Source: JBBIQS01 sp037442205 (GTDB taxonomy: Bacteria > Myxococcota > Myxococcia > Myxococcales > UBA5297). Taken from it: a stretch of DNA of 17,300 nucleotides. Positions 1-8,039 of this stretch are shown here, one piece after another. The notes beneath the pieces were generated by a model, which did not search any database, had not been told where the DNA came from, and saw only the letters and a program-made list of their open reading frames with translations. The position numbers and the translations under genes were made by a program. Numbering within the stretch: position 1 is the first letter of the stretch; every line of letters starts with the position of its first letter. The DNA lies in contig JBBIQS010000132.1 of NCBI GenBank assembly GCA_037442205.1, positions 1 to 17,300 of the forward strand, in the 5' to 3' direction.

Positions 1-123
1 CCGGTCGGCAAGAAGAGCTTCCTGCTTCGGCTGATCGCTCAGGCGGTCAAGCCGGAGACCCGCGACAAGCGAATCCGCGAGGCGGTCGAGGAGGCCCAGC
101 AGAAGAGCAAGTCCCGAGGCTGA
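1..123 (+). CDS. YdeI/OmpD-associated-type protein, C-terminal 40 residues only
   Basis: The window opens inside a reading frame that runs 40 codons to a TGA at 121-123. The visible end is a lysine- and arginine-rich helix containing KPETRDKRIREAVEEAQ. This resembles the C-terminal helix of the YdeI/OmpD-associated family, where a segment of the type 'aKrpETRakRI.e.v' closes the protein. The family is poorly understood; its E. coli member YdeI has been linked to stress and antimicrobial peptide tolerance. The start and most of the domain lie outside the window, so the assignment rests on one short motif. It is followed after 191 bp by rph on the same strand, too far to assume an operon. Confidence 0.6.
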   Translation, partial: PVGKKSFLLRLIAQAVKPETRDKRIREAVEEAQQKSKSRG

Positions 124-314
124 TTTTTCGGGAGCGCGACGCGAAACGCTGCTCTTCGTTGAGCATCTGGTGCTTCACGCCCGGAGTCGCGAGCTAGAGG
201 CCGCGGGTTTCGGGAGCAAGACACGGCTGTTCCAAGGCCATGAGCGGTGGAGGGATTTGCGGGCCCTGCCACCGCAGGCCACAGTGGCGCCCTTCGCGAG
301 AGGGACATGAGCGG
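124..314. other. Gap between the YdeI-like gene and rph
   Basis: This 191 bp stretch holds the upstream region of rph. I see no clear terminator hairpin with a T-run, no convincing -35/-10 pair, and no palindrome like the rifamycin-associated element described upstream of rifamycin-inactivating genes in actinomycetes. An ATG at 240 is in frame with rph but has no good ribosome binding site, and the residues it would add do not look like the family. Confidence 0.5.
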
Positions 315-2930
315 ATGAGCTGCTACGTGTTGGGTTTCCAGGAGATCGACCAGACGCAGGTCGCGGTCGTTGGCGGCAAAGGCGCGAACCTGGGGGAGCT
401 TTCGCGGATCGAAGGCATCCGCGTGCCCGCTGGCTTCTGCCTGACCACGGACGCCTTCCGTCGGATCATCGCGAATGCTCCGTCGGTCGGCGATCAGCTC
501 GAAAAGCTGTCGCGCCTGAGGCTGGACGACCCTGACGCGATCCGCGCGCTCAGCGCGGAGCTTCGCCGGACCATCGAAGGAACCGACATTCCCGAGGATC
601 TGGCGGCGTCGATCACCCGCTCAGTGGATCGGCTCGGCGCGCAGGGCGCTTTCGCCGTCCGATCGAGTGCGACAGCGGAGGATTTGCCTACCGCTTCCTT
701 CGCAGGACAGCAGGACACCTACCTGAACGTCGTGGGGACGGCGGCGATCCTCCAACACGTCAGCCGGTGCTGGGCCTCGCTCTTCACCGAGCGAGCCGTG
801 ACCTACCGCCTGCGCAACGGCATCGACCACCGGAAGGTCCACATGGCCGTGGTCGTGCAGCAGATGGTCTCCCCGCAGGCATCCGGCATCCTGTTCACGG
901 CCGATCCCGTCACGGGCAACCGGAAGATTGCCTCCGTGGAGGCCAACTTCGGCCTCGGCGAGGCCCTGGTCTCCGGTCTGGTAAACGCGGACATCTACAA
1001 GGTGCGCAACGGCGAGGTCGTCTCCAAGGCGATCGGCGTGAAGAAGCTCGCCATCCACGCCTCGCCGGCAGGCGGAACGCGGCAACAGGCGATCGAGCCT
1101 GCGCGGCAGCAGCAGTCAGCGCTGTCGGATGCGCAGATCATGCGGCTCGCGCAGATCGGCCGGCGGATCGAAGCGCACTTCGGGCGCCCCCAGGACATCG
1201 AATGGTGCCTGGTCGGCGACGAATTCCAGATCGTCCAGAGCCGGCCGATCACTACGCTCTTCCCGATTCCCGCGGCGGGCGACCAAGAGAACCACGTCTA
1301 CATCTCCGTCGGTCATCAGCAAATGATGACCGACGCAATGAAGCCCCTGGGCATCTCCCTGTGGCGGCTGACGGCCGCCAGGCCGATGTTCGAGGCCGGC
1401 GGGAGGCTGTTCGTCGACGTCACGCGAGAGCTGGCGTCGCCCGCGAGTCGCGCGCGCATGCTGGTCCTGGCGAAATCCGATCCGCTGATCGGGGACGCGC
1501 TGCGGACCATCGTCGAGCGCGGCGACTTCATCCAGTCGCTCCCGGACCAGGGTCCCGCCGCAGCGCCGGCCGGCGGAGCGCCGGCCCCGATCGAGACCGA
1601 TCCGGCCATCGTTGACGAGCTGATCGCGCGCAACCAGGCCTCGGTCGCCGCCCTCAAGCGCGACATCCAGGCGAAGTCCGGATCGGCGCTGCTCGACTTC
1701 ATCCTGGCGGACCTCCAGCAGGAGCTGAAGCGGCTCTTGTTCGATCGGCGGAGCCATCAGGTGTTCATGTCGGCGATGGACGCCAGCGGGTGGCTCAACG
1801 AGAAGCTGGAGGCGTGGCTGGGCGAGAAGAACGCGGCCGACACGCTCACGCAATCCGTCCCCAACAACGTCACGTCGGAGATGGGACTGGCGCTTCTGGA
1901 CGTCGCGGACGTGATCCGCCCGCATGCCGACGTGGTGGCGTTCCTGCAGCACGTCGAGGACGACGGATTCCTCGACGAGTTGCCCAAACTCGCGGGCGGG
2001 CGGGAGGCGCGAGACGCCATCCGGGCCTGGCTCGACAAGTACGGCATGCGCTGCGTCGGCGAGATCGACATCACGAGGCCGCGTTGGAGCGAACGCCCCG
2101 CCGAACTTGTGCCCCTGATCCTCTCCAACATCAGGAATTTCCAGCCGGGCGCCGCCGAGAGGCGGTTCGAACAAGGTCGGCAGGAGGCCTTGAAGAAGGG
2201 ACAGGAGCTGCTGGAGCGCTTGCGGGCCTTGCCGGACGGAGAACGAAAGGCCGAAGAGACCAAGCAGAAGATCGATCGGGTCCGGACCTTCATCGGGTAC
2301 CGGGAGTATCCGAAGTACGGCATGGTCAGCCGCTACTTCGTCTACAAGCAGGCCTTGTTGGGAGAAGCCGAGCGCCTCGTGCAGGCCGGCGTGCTTCGCG
2401 AGAGCGAAGATATCTTCTTCCTCACGTTCCAGGAATTGCACGACGTGGTGCGCACGCAGCGAGTGGATGACCCGCTCATCCGCCAGCGCAAGGACGCATT
2501 CCAGTCGTATCAGGCGCTCACGCCGCCGCGGGTGCTCACGTCGGATGGCGAGGCCGTCGCCGGGTCGTACCGACGCGACGATCTGCCGTCCGGCGCGTTG
2601 GTGGGCTTGGCGGTTTCCGCCGGGACCATCGAAGGGCGGGCTCGCGTCATCCTGGATATGGCGGAGGCCGATCTCGAAGTGGGCGACATCCTGGTCACCA
2701 CCTCCACGGACCCGAGCTGGACGCCCCTGTTCGTCGCGATCAAGGGCCTGGTGACGGAAGTGGGTGGCCTGATGACGCATGGCGCGGTGATCGCGCGGGA
2801 GTACGGCTTGCCGGCCGTGGTGGGAGTGGAGCAAGCCACCCGGCTGATTCGGGATGGGCAGCGGATCCGCGTGCACGGGACGCACGGGTACGTCGAGATC
2901 CTGCCCATGCCGGGTCAGTCCGACGGGTAG
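315..2930 (+). CDS. rph: Rifamycin-inactivating phosphotransferase (PEP-synthase-like)
   Basis: Rph enzymes use ATP to phosphorylate the C21 hydroxyl of rifamycins, releasing AMP and phosphate, and so inactivate the drug in the cytoplasm. The 871-residue product has the three family domains in order. The ATP-binding domain (about 1-320) has GGKGANLGEL at 20-29, Arg116 in AVRSSATAED, DIEW near 294-297 and QSRPIT at its end. The rifamycin-binding middle domain (about 330-755) has the diagnostic YISVGHQQMMTDAMKPLG. The swivelling histidine domain has GGLMTHGAVIAREYGLP with catalytic His822. These segments are closer to Rph of Bacillus and Listeria as I recall them than to housekeeping PEP synthase, and the length matches. 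ATG 315 is preferred over in-frame ATG 240 because a purine-rich AGAGGGA lies about 9 bases upstream and the protein then begins at the usual place. No neighbour suggests a pathway. Drug specificity cannot be proven from sequence alone. Confidence 0.92.
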   Translation: MSCYVLGFQEIDQTQVAVVGGKGANLGELSRIEGIRVPAGFCLTTDAFRRIIANAPSVGDQLEKLSRLRLDDPDAIRALSAELRRTIEGTDIPEDLAASITRSVDRLGAQGAFAVRSSATAEDLPTASFAGQQDTYLNVVGTAAILQHVSRCWASLFTERAVTYRLRNGIDHRKVHMAVVVQQMVSPQASGILFTADPVTGNRKIASVEANFGLGEALVSGLVNADIYKVRNGEVVSKAIGVKKLAIHASPAGGTRQQAIEPARQQQSALSDAQIMRLAQIGRRIEAHFGRPQDIEWCLVGDEFQIVQSRPITTLFPIPAAGDQENHVYISVGHQQMMTDAMKPLGISLWRLTAARPMFEAGGRLFVDVTRELASPASRARMLVLAKSDPLIGDALRTIVERGDFIQSLPDQGPAAAPAGGAPAPIETDPAIVDELIARNQASVAALKRDIQAKSGSALLDFILADLQQELKRLLFDRRSHQVFMSAMDASGWLNEKLEAWLGEKNAADTLTQSVPNNVTSEMGLALLDVADVIRPHADVVAFLQHVEDDGFLDELPKLAGGREARDAIRAWLDKYGMRCVGEIDITRPRWSERPAELVPLILSNIRNFQPGAAERRFEQGRQEALKKGQELLERLRALPDGERKAEETKQKIDRVRTFIGYREYPKYGMVSRYFVYKQALLGEAERLVQAGVLRESEDIFFLTFQELHDVVRTQRVDDPLIRQRKDAFQSYQALTPPRVLTSDGEAVAGSYRRDDLPSGALVGLAVSAGTIEGRARVILDMAEADLEVGDILVTTSTDPSWTPLFVAIKGLVTEVGGLMTHGAVIAREYGLPAVVGVEQATRLIRDGQRIRVHGTHGYVEILPMPGQSDG

Positions 2931-2982
2931 CAGGGCGAAACGCGACGGGCCTTGACCTCTGCGACCTCTCGAAGGACTCCTC

Positions 2983-3111
2983 ATGAAGAAGGACGCGCCC
3001 CGGAAGTTCGGCCCGACGCCACACCAGCGGCTCTCTCGCTCGACTCCACCCGCGAGCGCACGCCACCGACCTGGAGTACTGCGCTCTTTCGACGCTCCCC
3101 GCGCCTTCTGA
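2983..3111 (+). CDS. Possible 42-residue small ORF, unknown
   Basis: An ATG at 2983 has an AAGGA-like ribosome binding site 6 bases upstream and opens a 42-codon frame that begins MKKDAPRKFGPTPHQRLSRS and ends at TGA 3109-3111. It lies in the gap between rph and the convergent deoxyribosyltransferase-like gene. The product is basic and proline-rich, with no recognised domain. It could be a real small protein, the broken start of a lost gene, or chance. The only support is the ribosome binding site. Confidence 0.2.
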   Translation: MKKDAPRKFGPTPHQRLSRSTPPASARHRPGVLRSFDAPRAF

Positions 3112-3124
3112 CGCGGTCATGCGC

Positions 3125-3466
3125 CTATGCCGGCCTCGCCAGCACCCGACCGGCGAGCTCGTGCGCCTGAGCGACCTCGACGCGGTGGCCGATTGGCGGG
3201 TCCTCGATTGCGCGGGCGGCGAACACGGGCTTGCCCCTCCCCAACGCATACCCGATATCCAACGACACACTCCTGCCGATCTCGCCGCGAGGATTGGAGA
3301 CGTAGACGAGATCGCATCGCTCAACCCGATCGAGGCACCCGTCGATACCTCTCGGGTCCCCGGGCTGCGACATCAAGACCTCAAAGCCGACCACGCCGAG
3401 CTGCTTCGCGACTTCACGCGAGGTCTCCAAGTCCCTGAAGCTGCCCACGACGTAGACCGTCTTCAT
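3125..3466 (-). CDS. Nucleoside 2-deoxyribosyltransferase-like small protein
   Basis: This 113-residue protein starts with a beta-strand and loop, MKTVYVVGSF, typical of the deoxyribosyltransferase fold. It then has IDGCLDRVERCDLVYVSN at 41-58 and SVSLDIGYALGRGKPVFA at 66-83. The last segment aligns with the motif 'xxxE(L/I)GYAxxxGK.V' of nucleoside 2-deoxyribosyltransferases, which cleave or swap N-glycosidic bonds. The catalytic glutamate position is Asp70 here. ATG at 3466 (minus strand) is chosen over an upstream in-frame start at 3706 because GAGGAG lies 4 bases before it and the fold begins at once; the 80 extra residues look non-coding. The protein is shorter than typical enzymes (about 150 residues). 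It converges on rph and lies 103 bp downstream of another small minus-strand gene. It may be a nucleotide-binding relative rather than an active transferase. Confidence 0.75.
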   Translation of the reverse strand: MKTVYVVGSFRDLETSREVAKQLGVVGFEVLMSQPGDPRGIDGCLDRVERCDLVYVSNPRGEIGRSVSLDIGYALGRGKPVFAARAIEDPPIGHRVEVAQAHELAGRVLARPA

Positions 3467-3569
3467 GAAGCTCCTCTTCGCAGCCGCCCTACCTACTTCG
3501 GCACCGCCATCTCGCTCGCGCGGATCCTCCACATCCCCCCCAGGCGAGCAAGTGAATTCCTGGCGGCAG

Positions 3570-3872
3570 TCACTCCCGCGACATGAGCAAGTCCCAAAGC
3601 CCCAAACCGCGCCGGTCGGAGGCTCCGAGGCGCGACCGGTGGCTGAGCGCTTGCCTGCCGTCGCCTCGCAGAGCAACGGTGAGCTCGGTCTCACCCGCGT
3701 ACGCATCGACGGTCAACTCCGCGGGACTGCCGACTTCGGCGTAGGCGGCCTGGAGGTCCTCCTCCCCGGGGGCGCGGTTACCCAGCGCCAAAGAAGGAAG
3801 AACGACACCGTGACCGCTGAGGTACTCGACGTGTTCGCCATTCAAGGAGTGGACGTAGCTCCAGGTAGCCAT
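3570..3872 (-). CDS. Hypothetical protein, 100 residues
   Basis: The frame begins MATWSYVHSLNGEHVEYLSG, has an acidic middle (GEEDLQAAYAEVGSPAELTV) and ends at TGA. I do not recognise a family. The start at 3872 has a GAGG about 9 bases upstream; an in-frame ATG at 3971 would add 33 residues that look unconstrained. It lies on the same strand as, and 103 bp upstream of, the deoxyribosyltransferase-like gene, so the two may be co-transcribed. A competing minus-strand frame covers 3778-4203, so the boundaries are uncertain. There is no signal peptide or membrane segment. Confidence 0.45.
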   Translation of the reverse strand: MATWSYVHSLNGEHVEYLSGHGVVLPSLALGNRAPGEEDLQAAYAEVGSPAELTVDAYAGETELTVALRGDGRQALSHRSRLGASDRRGLGLWDLLMSRE

Positions 3873-4202
3873 CTTTCGCGACCTCGGTGATGCCTTCCTC
3901 GCGGCGCTGAACCAGTCTCCGCTCCAAAATCTCCGGATGGCGAGAGTACTCAGGTGGCCTGAGACCATCAACGCGCGAAATGACGCCAGCCGCCACGGCG
4001 ACGAGAGGAGGAAAGCAGGCTGTGGCCGCGAACCGAGCGGCAGAACGCGTCGCTCCCCGCTCCTCCAGCACCTCCAGTCGAATCAATGTGGCGATCCAGC
4101 CGCGGAAGCGGGCCGCCGGACGCGCCCGGACCGGAAAGATCCCCGAAATTCGCGGCCGATCGCCCCCGCGAGGCTGGCCCGAGGCTTGCTGGATTGCCGG
4201 CA
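3873..4202. other. Gap between divergent genes; no supported gene
   Basis: This 330 bp stretch lies between the minus-strand hypothetical gene and the plus-strand RCC1-like gene and should hold promoters for both. Open frames cross it on both strands, as expected at this GC content. One minus-strand frame (3778-4203) contains a stretch near ILERRLVQRREEGITEVAKD that looks helix-forming, but it has no credible start and overlaps the neighbour in another frame. I see no convincing promoter, hairpin or RNA. Confidence 0.4.
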
Positions 4203-6860
4203 ATGCCCGCGAGCGAATCCTTCCGCCTCCCTCTCCTGCTTCTTCTCGCCGTCGGAGCGGCCTGCGCCCACGCGCCGATTCCCAAGGCGCTCCCGGTCCC
4301 AGATTTCGAAGAGGCCCCGGTCGGCGTGGGGATATCGCCGGGGCGCAACACCGTCTTCGTGGAGCTCCACCAGGGCTGGCAGCTCACGGGAACCCTGGCC
4401 ATCGCGTTCCGCTCGGAAATCCGCTGGCGCTCCCCGGTGGGCGGCCAGGTGCTCTTTGCCACCGAGGAGAAGGTCGCCGTCTGGCAGCCCAGCTCAGACC
4501 CCGCGCGCAGCACCCTGGTGTTCCTCGACAGCTCGACCGGGGCCAAGGTGGGCGAAATCGGCCCGCTCGGCGTCCGGGTGGCGGATCCGCCCCTGCCCGG
4601 CACGCCGCGCGGAGCGCCGCGGCTCGAACGGCGGGAGGTTTCGGTCGTCGCCGGCGAGGAGCCGGCGCGCGTCGGGCCAATCGCCACGACCTGGTGGCTC
4701 ACTTCAACCGATGCCAACCTGCGCGCGCAGTTCGAAGGCCCAGCAGTCAGGCTCTGGTGGCGCGAATGGATGGGGCGAGCGCGCGTCCGCGCCCAGCGCT
4801 TGAGCCCCGCGGGCCGCAATGCCTCGGAGAAGGAGGGCCTTTCCGTTTCCGCACCGATCTGCGCCCAGGCGTTGATCGACCTCGCCACCCTGAAGGTCAT
4901 CGAGAGCGGGCCGTGCGCCTGGACCGATCCGGAATTGGACCGGCGCCGGTCGGTCTCCGCCCTCGAGGATGGCCATTGGCGCGTGCTGCGCGACGGAAAG
5001 GAGCGACTTTCGCTGGAGGGCGATGAGCTCCGGCGCGATCCGTCGGCCCCGGCCTGGGGATTGGCGGCGGATCTGGGCCGCGAATCCGACGGACACAACT
5101 CCTTTCCCGGGTTTCTGCTGGTCTGGCGGTCCGGGCAAACGCGCGAGCTGCGCTGCTATGCGGCCGGGGAGGCGTCGCCGCGCTGGCGCGTCGACGTCAG
5201 CTGGTTCGATGACCCGCTGAACAAGACCAAGTCCGCGAAGCAGGTCGCGTGCGGGGCATCCCATTGCTGCGCCAGCCGTGCCGATGGAACGGTCGCCTGC
5301 TGGAACGCGGATCTGGCTCCGCTGCCGGTGCCCGCGCTGTTCCAAGCCGTGGCGCTGGCCGCTGCCGACGAGGAAACCTGCGCCATCCTCGGCAGCGGCC
5401 AGGTCGCGTGCTGGGGTCCGCGGATCGGCGGGCTCCCGTGGCCGCGGCAGGACCGATTCCCGCCCGACGGACGCCCGGTCCCGCACCTCGCCAAGCAGCT
5501 GACGGAGGCGATCGCGCTCGCCATGAACCGCGCCCGAGCCTGCGCGCTCCTTGGAACCGGTCGCGTCGGCTGCTGGTCGCTCACTGCGACGGCTCCCAAC
5601 GAGCAGAGCTTCTTCGAAGCGCGCGATCTGGGGCTGGAGCACGTGCGATCGATCGCCCTCGACGACGATCGGCTGTGCTGGATCGATGAGGCGGGGACCG
5701 TTCGATGTGAGGAGGGCGCTCGGCGGTTCGCCCTCGAGGCGCACGAGAGCGAACCGGCGACCGCGATCGGGTCGGGAGGCGGCTCGATCCTGGCCTTGGC
5801 CCGCTCCGGATACCTGACGCGCTGGGTGTTTCCTCGATCCGGAGCGCCCGGCGGCTGGACGGGCGATGTCCAGGTGTCCCGGCGCGATGCCAAGGCCACC
5901 CTGCTGGCCGCGGGACCGGCCGGAACGTGCCTCGGCGACTTCAAGAAGTTGCGCTGTCAGCCCTGGACCGAGGAGTACTCCCGCGATCTCGAGCTCTGGC
6001 AGCCGCAGGTGAGCATCGGCGGACGTCTCAGCTGCGCGGCGATCCCCAAGGGCCCGGTCAAGTGCTGGAGGAACGAGTTGCTGAAGGCCGTCCAGATCCC
6101 GTTTCCGGAGGCGGTGTCGGTCCAGTCGGTGGATTCGACGGTCTGCGTCCTCGGGCGCGATGGGCGGGCGGCGTGTTGGGAGCCCGCGCGCGATGAAGCG
6201 CCCGTCGCCGTCGCCGGTCTGGGCAGCGCCGCGGGGCTCAAGCTCACCGCCAACTGGTCCTGCGCCGTGCAGCGCGATGGCCGGGTCGCCTGTTGGGGCC
6301 CTGCCAAGCCGTACCAGGCGTATCTGGTTCCCGGGATCGGCGATGCGATCAGCGTAGGAATCGCTGGGGCGCACGCCTGCGCGCTGCGGAGGGGCGGTCT
6401 CGTCTCCTGCTGGGGCAGGGTTTATCGCTCGAACGGCCGCGCGGATGGCGATGCTCCGGTCGGCGACGGCGTTCATCCCGAGCCCATGACCTGGCTCAAG
6501 GGCATCGTCGAGCTCCAGGTCACCGACGAGGGCGGTTGCGCCCGCCCGAAGCACGGTCCGATCGAATGCTGGGGCAACAGCGGCCAGTGGACCTTGCCCG
6601 AGGGCAGCGAGCTTCCTTCAGCCGGTGGAGCTGAGCGGCCGGCGCAGCCTTCGGCAGCGAGCGAGGGCGCCGGGAGATTCCGCTGGGAGGGAGTTCCCGT
6701 CGAAGGACCTCAGGCAATTCGCGAGTTGGTCCAGGCGGGCGGGCGCGTGATCGCGATCGATGCCTTGGGACAGCTCTGGACCTGGCCGGCGGATGTGACG
6801 AAGGCCCTCGGACCGTTTGAGATCGATCTCGAGGGCGGCCGGGCGAGTGGATCGAGGTAG
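4203..6860 (+). CDS. RCC1-like beta-propeller lipoprotein
   Basis: The 885-residue product begins with a lipoprotein-type signal, MPASESFRLPLLLLLAVGAAC, so it is probably exported and lipid-anchored at Cys21; GAAC is a weak lipobox. Residues 22-345 are a poorly conserved N-terminal region. From about 345 to 790 there are at least seven degenerate RCC1-type repeats with a core like 'CAlr.dGrVaCWG', for example GQVACWG, GTGRVGCWS, DGRAACWE, DGRVACWG, GGLVSCWG and GPIECWG. RCC1 repeats fold into a beta-propeller. The recurring pair (Cys at the strand start, Cys-Trp at the end) suggests a disulfide in each blade, fitting an exported protein. A final strand-rich segment ends with AIDALGQLWTWP. The start at 4203 is chosen because the signal peptide begins there; the ribosome binding site is poor and the 39-residue extension to 4086 looks spurious. 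The gene for a small membrane protein follows after 66 bp. The ligand is unknown. Confidence 0.85.
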   Translation: MPASESFRLPLLLLLAVGAACAHAPIPKALPVPDFEEAPVGVGISPGRNTVFVELHQGWQLTGTLAIAFRSEIRWRSPVGGQVLFATEEKVAVWQPSSDPARSTLVFLDSSTGAKVGEIGPLGVRVADPPLPGTPRGAPRLERREVSVVAGEEPARVGPIATTWWLTSTDANLRAQFEGPAVRLWWREWMGRARVRAQRLSPAGRNASEKEGLSVSAPICAQALIDLATLKVIESGPCAWTDPELDRRRSVSALEDGHWRVLRDGKERLSLEGDELRRDPSAPAWGLAADLGRESDGHNSFPGFLLVWRSGQTRELRCYAAGEASPRWRVDVSWFDDPLNKTKSAKQVACGASHCCASRADGTVACWNADLAPLPVPALFQAVALAAADEETCAILGSGQVACWGPRIGGLPWPRQDRFPPDGRPVPHLAKQLTEAIALAMNRARACALLGTGRVGCWSLTATAPNEQSFFEARDLGLEHVRSIALDDDRLCWIDEAGTVRCEEGARRFALEAHESEPATAIGSGGGSILALARSGYLTRWVFPRSGAPGGWTGDVQVSRRDAKATLLAAGPAGTCLGDFKKLRCQPWTEEYSRDLELWQPQVSIGGRLSCAAIPKGPVKCWRNELLKAVQIPFPEAVSVQSVDSTVCVLGRDGRAACWEPARDEAPVAVAGLGSAAGLKLTANWSCAVQRDGRVACWGPAKPYQAYLVPGIGDAISVGIAGAHACALRRGGLVSCWGRVYRSNGRADGDAPVGDGVHPEPMTWLKGIVELQVTDEGGCARPKHGPIECWGNSGQWTLPEGSELPSAGGAERPAQPSAASEGAGRFRWEGVPVEGPQAIRELVQAGGRVIAIDALGQLWTWPADVTKALGPFEIDLEGGRASGSR

Positions 6861-6926
6861 CCATCGATGGGATTCAGGGAACCTAAAACAGGAATACTTC
6901 GCGCTTCCAGCGCAGGAGAGTAGCGG

Positions 6927-7457
6927 ATGTCGCGAAGCAGATGGCGATCGCCCCGATTGGTCCTCGGTCTGGGCCTCGTTGTCGCGGTGCTCGTGTGGAT
7001 CGGGTTCTTTCGGGACGAATTTCGCGACGGCGACGAGCGGGCCGTGCGCAGCGCCCTCGGGATTCCGAGCAGCGCACGACTGATTCGGCTGACACACAGC
7101 CCCGATGACCGCGGCTGTGCCGGTTCGATGCAGCGGGAGGGACTGCGTATCGATGCGTCGTTCCGTCTTGCCGCCGCTGATCCCGCGAACCAGACGATTC
7201 GATCGACGATCGATCGCACCTGGCCGCGAGGATCCGTTCCGGCAGTCGCCGCGACGTTCCCCGAGCCGCCACCTGCGGACATGCTGGCGTTCACCGGCTC
7301 GTACCTCTGCGCGGTGAGGGTCTACCGCCCGAACTCGATGGTCGTCGAGAGCGTGCATTCCTGCGCAGATCTTCCCAGCCGGTTCGACCAGTATGTGCTC
7401 GCCACCTATGACAGTCGGACGGAGGAGCTCCGCGTGTGGAGCAAGAATCTGTTTTGA
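6927..7457 (+). CDS. Membrane-anchored hypothetical protein
   Basis: This 176-residue protein has a basic N-terminus (MSRSRWRSPR) followed by one hydrophobic segment at about 11-28 (LVLGLGLVVAVLVWIGFF). The remainder is a soluble domain, probably periplasmic. Three cysteines in the domain (in DRGCAGS, SYLCAVR and HSCADL) could form disulfides. I do not recognise the domain. The start is firm: AGGAGAG lies 6 bases before ATG 6927. It lies 66 bp downstream of the RCC1-like lipoprotein gene on the same strand, so co-transcription is possible and both products may work in the envelope. A dispersed repeat begins 10 bases after its stop. Confidence 0.75.
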   Translation: MSRSRWRSPRLVLGLGLVVAVLVWIGFFRDEFRDGDERAVRSALGIPSSARLIRLTHSPDDRGCAGSMQREGLRIDASFRLAAADPANQTIRSTIDRTWPRGSVPAVAATFPEPPPADMLAFTGSYLCAVRVYRPNSMVVESVHSCADLPSRFDQYVLATYDSRTEELRVWSKNLF

Positions 7458-7467
7458 AGGGTGGTCG

Positions 7468-7587
7468 GGGCGGATTGCCTCCCTCGAGGCGGAAATGGCG
7501 GGCGCGATCGGGACCGCGGCCGACGAGGAGCCAGTTCGGACCGATCTGGCGGGCGTGGAATGGAAGGCAGAGGCAGGTTCCTGACCC
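7468..7587 (+). repeat. Dispersed repeat R1, copy A
   Basis: This roughly 120 bp unit resembles copies B and C near 14.5 kb. Shared blocks in order are an opening GGATTGCCTC-type stem, a GCCGACGAGGAG block followed by GTTCGGAC, then GGCGGGCG, GGAATGGAAGGCAGAG and a CCTGACC end. The opening block can form a short hairpin (GCCTC with GAGGC). It lies directly after the stop of the small membrane-protein gene and ends at the stop of the frameshifted remnant. Confidence 0.6.
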
Positions 7588-7588
7588 G

Positions 7589-7908
7589 CTAGAAGACGAA
7601 GGAGAGCCCCACGGTCCGCCGCCTCTGGTCGGCGCCGCCGCGAAGCCGACGAGGCGCAGCGAGGATGTCGTCTTGGAGGGGGTGACCGGCTCGATCCCGA
7701 CCCGATCGTGGCCCATGAAGCTGAAACCGATCACTGCGCCGGTCGCGCCGAGCGCCAACGCACCTCCCCACACGCCCAGCACCGTCAGCGCTACCGGGCG
7801 ACCCTGCGGGCTTCCCAAGCCGACGAAGCTGACCAGCAAGACGTAGGGGGTCACGAGGAGCGCGCCGGCTGCGTTGACGAGCGACCGACCGCTGTCAAGG
7901 CGCCCAGT
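7589..7908 (-). pseudogene. Frameshifted C-terminal remnant of a two-helix membrane protein
   Basis: Read on the minus strand, the frame gives LDSGRSLVNAAGALL, then TPYVLLVSFVGLG, then a glycine-rich membrane segment (VLGVWGGALALGATGAVIGF), then SSLRLVGFAAAPTRGGG. From there the good-looking sequence continues in another frame as TVGLSFVF followed by a TAG at 7589-7591. One missing base in the GGCGGCGG run near 7616-7622 explains this. The ending, a beta-strand closing on aromatic residues, is typical of envelope-associated proteins. The start is absent: no ribosome binding site precedes the GTG at 7854, and the upstream sequence soon becomes unrelated. The parent family is not identified. 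A sequencing error is possible for the frameshift but would not restore the missing N-terminus. Confidence 0.45.
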
Positions 7909-7938
7909 TCTCGATGAGAGGAGCCAAGCTGTTCGCGA

Positions 7939-8012
7939 TCGCCGGCCGCTCCTTGCCTGCCCGGGCCGCTCCAGATTCGGGCCGGAACGCCCCGCGGCTT
8001 CAACGGAAGGTC
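7939..8012 (+). repeat. Dispersed repeat R2, copy 1
   Basis: By eye these 74 bp are about 80% identical to 14327-14400. Shared blocks include CGCCGGCC, CTGCCC, GGTCGCTCCAGAT or its near match, CGGAACGCC or GCAACGCC, and a GGAAGGT or GAGAGGT end. It lies between the frameshifted remnant and the IS66 remnant. The other copy has no transposase next to it, so R2 is probably not part of the IS66 element. Confidence 0.55.
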
Positions 8013-8039
8013 GCAGACTGGTTGGAAGGTCGTCGCTCG

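Noticed and set aside
240..314. Upstream ATG of rph at 240
   Set aside because: It would add 25 residues not seen in the family and lacks a ribosome binding site, while ATG 315 has both length and site in its favour.
1116..2984. Long open frame (622 codons) on the minus strand across rph
   Set aside because: It is antisense to a confidently identified gene, rich in Arg, His and Pro, and has no domain character. Long antisense frames are expected at this GC content.
3119..3586. Plus-strand frame over the deoxyribosyltransferase-like gene
   Set aside because: The minus strand has a good ribosome binding site and family motifs, and this frame has neither.
4704..6554. Minus-strand open frame of 616 codons within the RCC1-like gene
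   Set aside because: It is antisense to the repeat-bearing plus-strand gene, and its composition follows the codon pattern of the sense strand.
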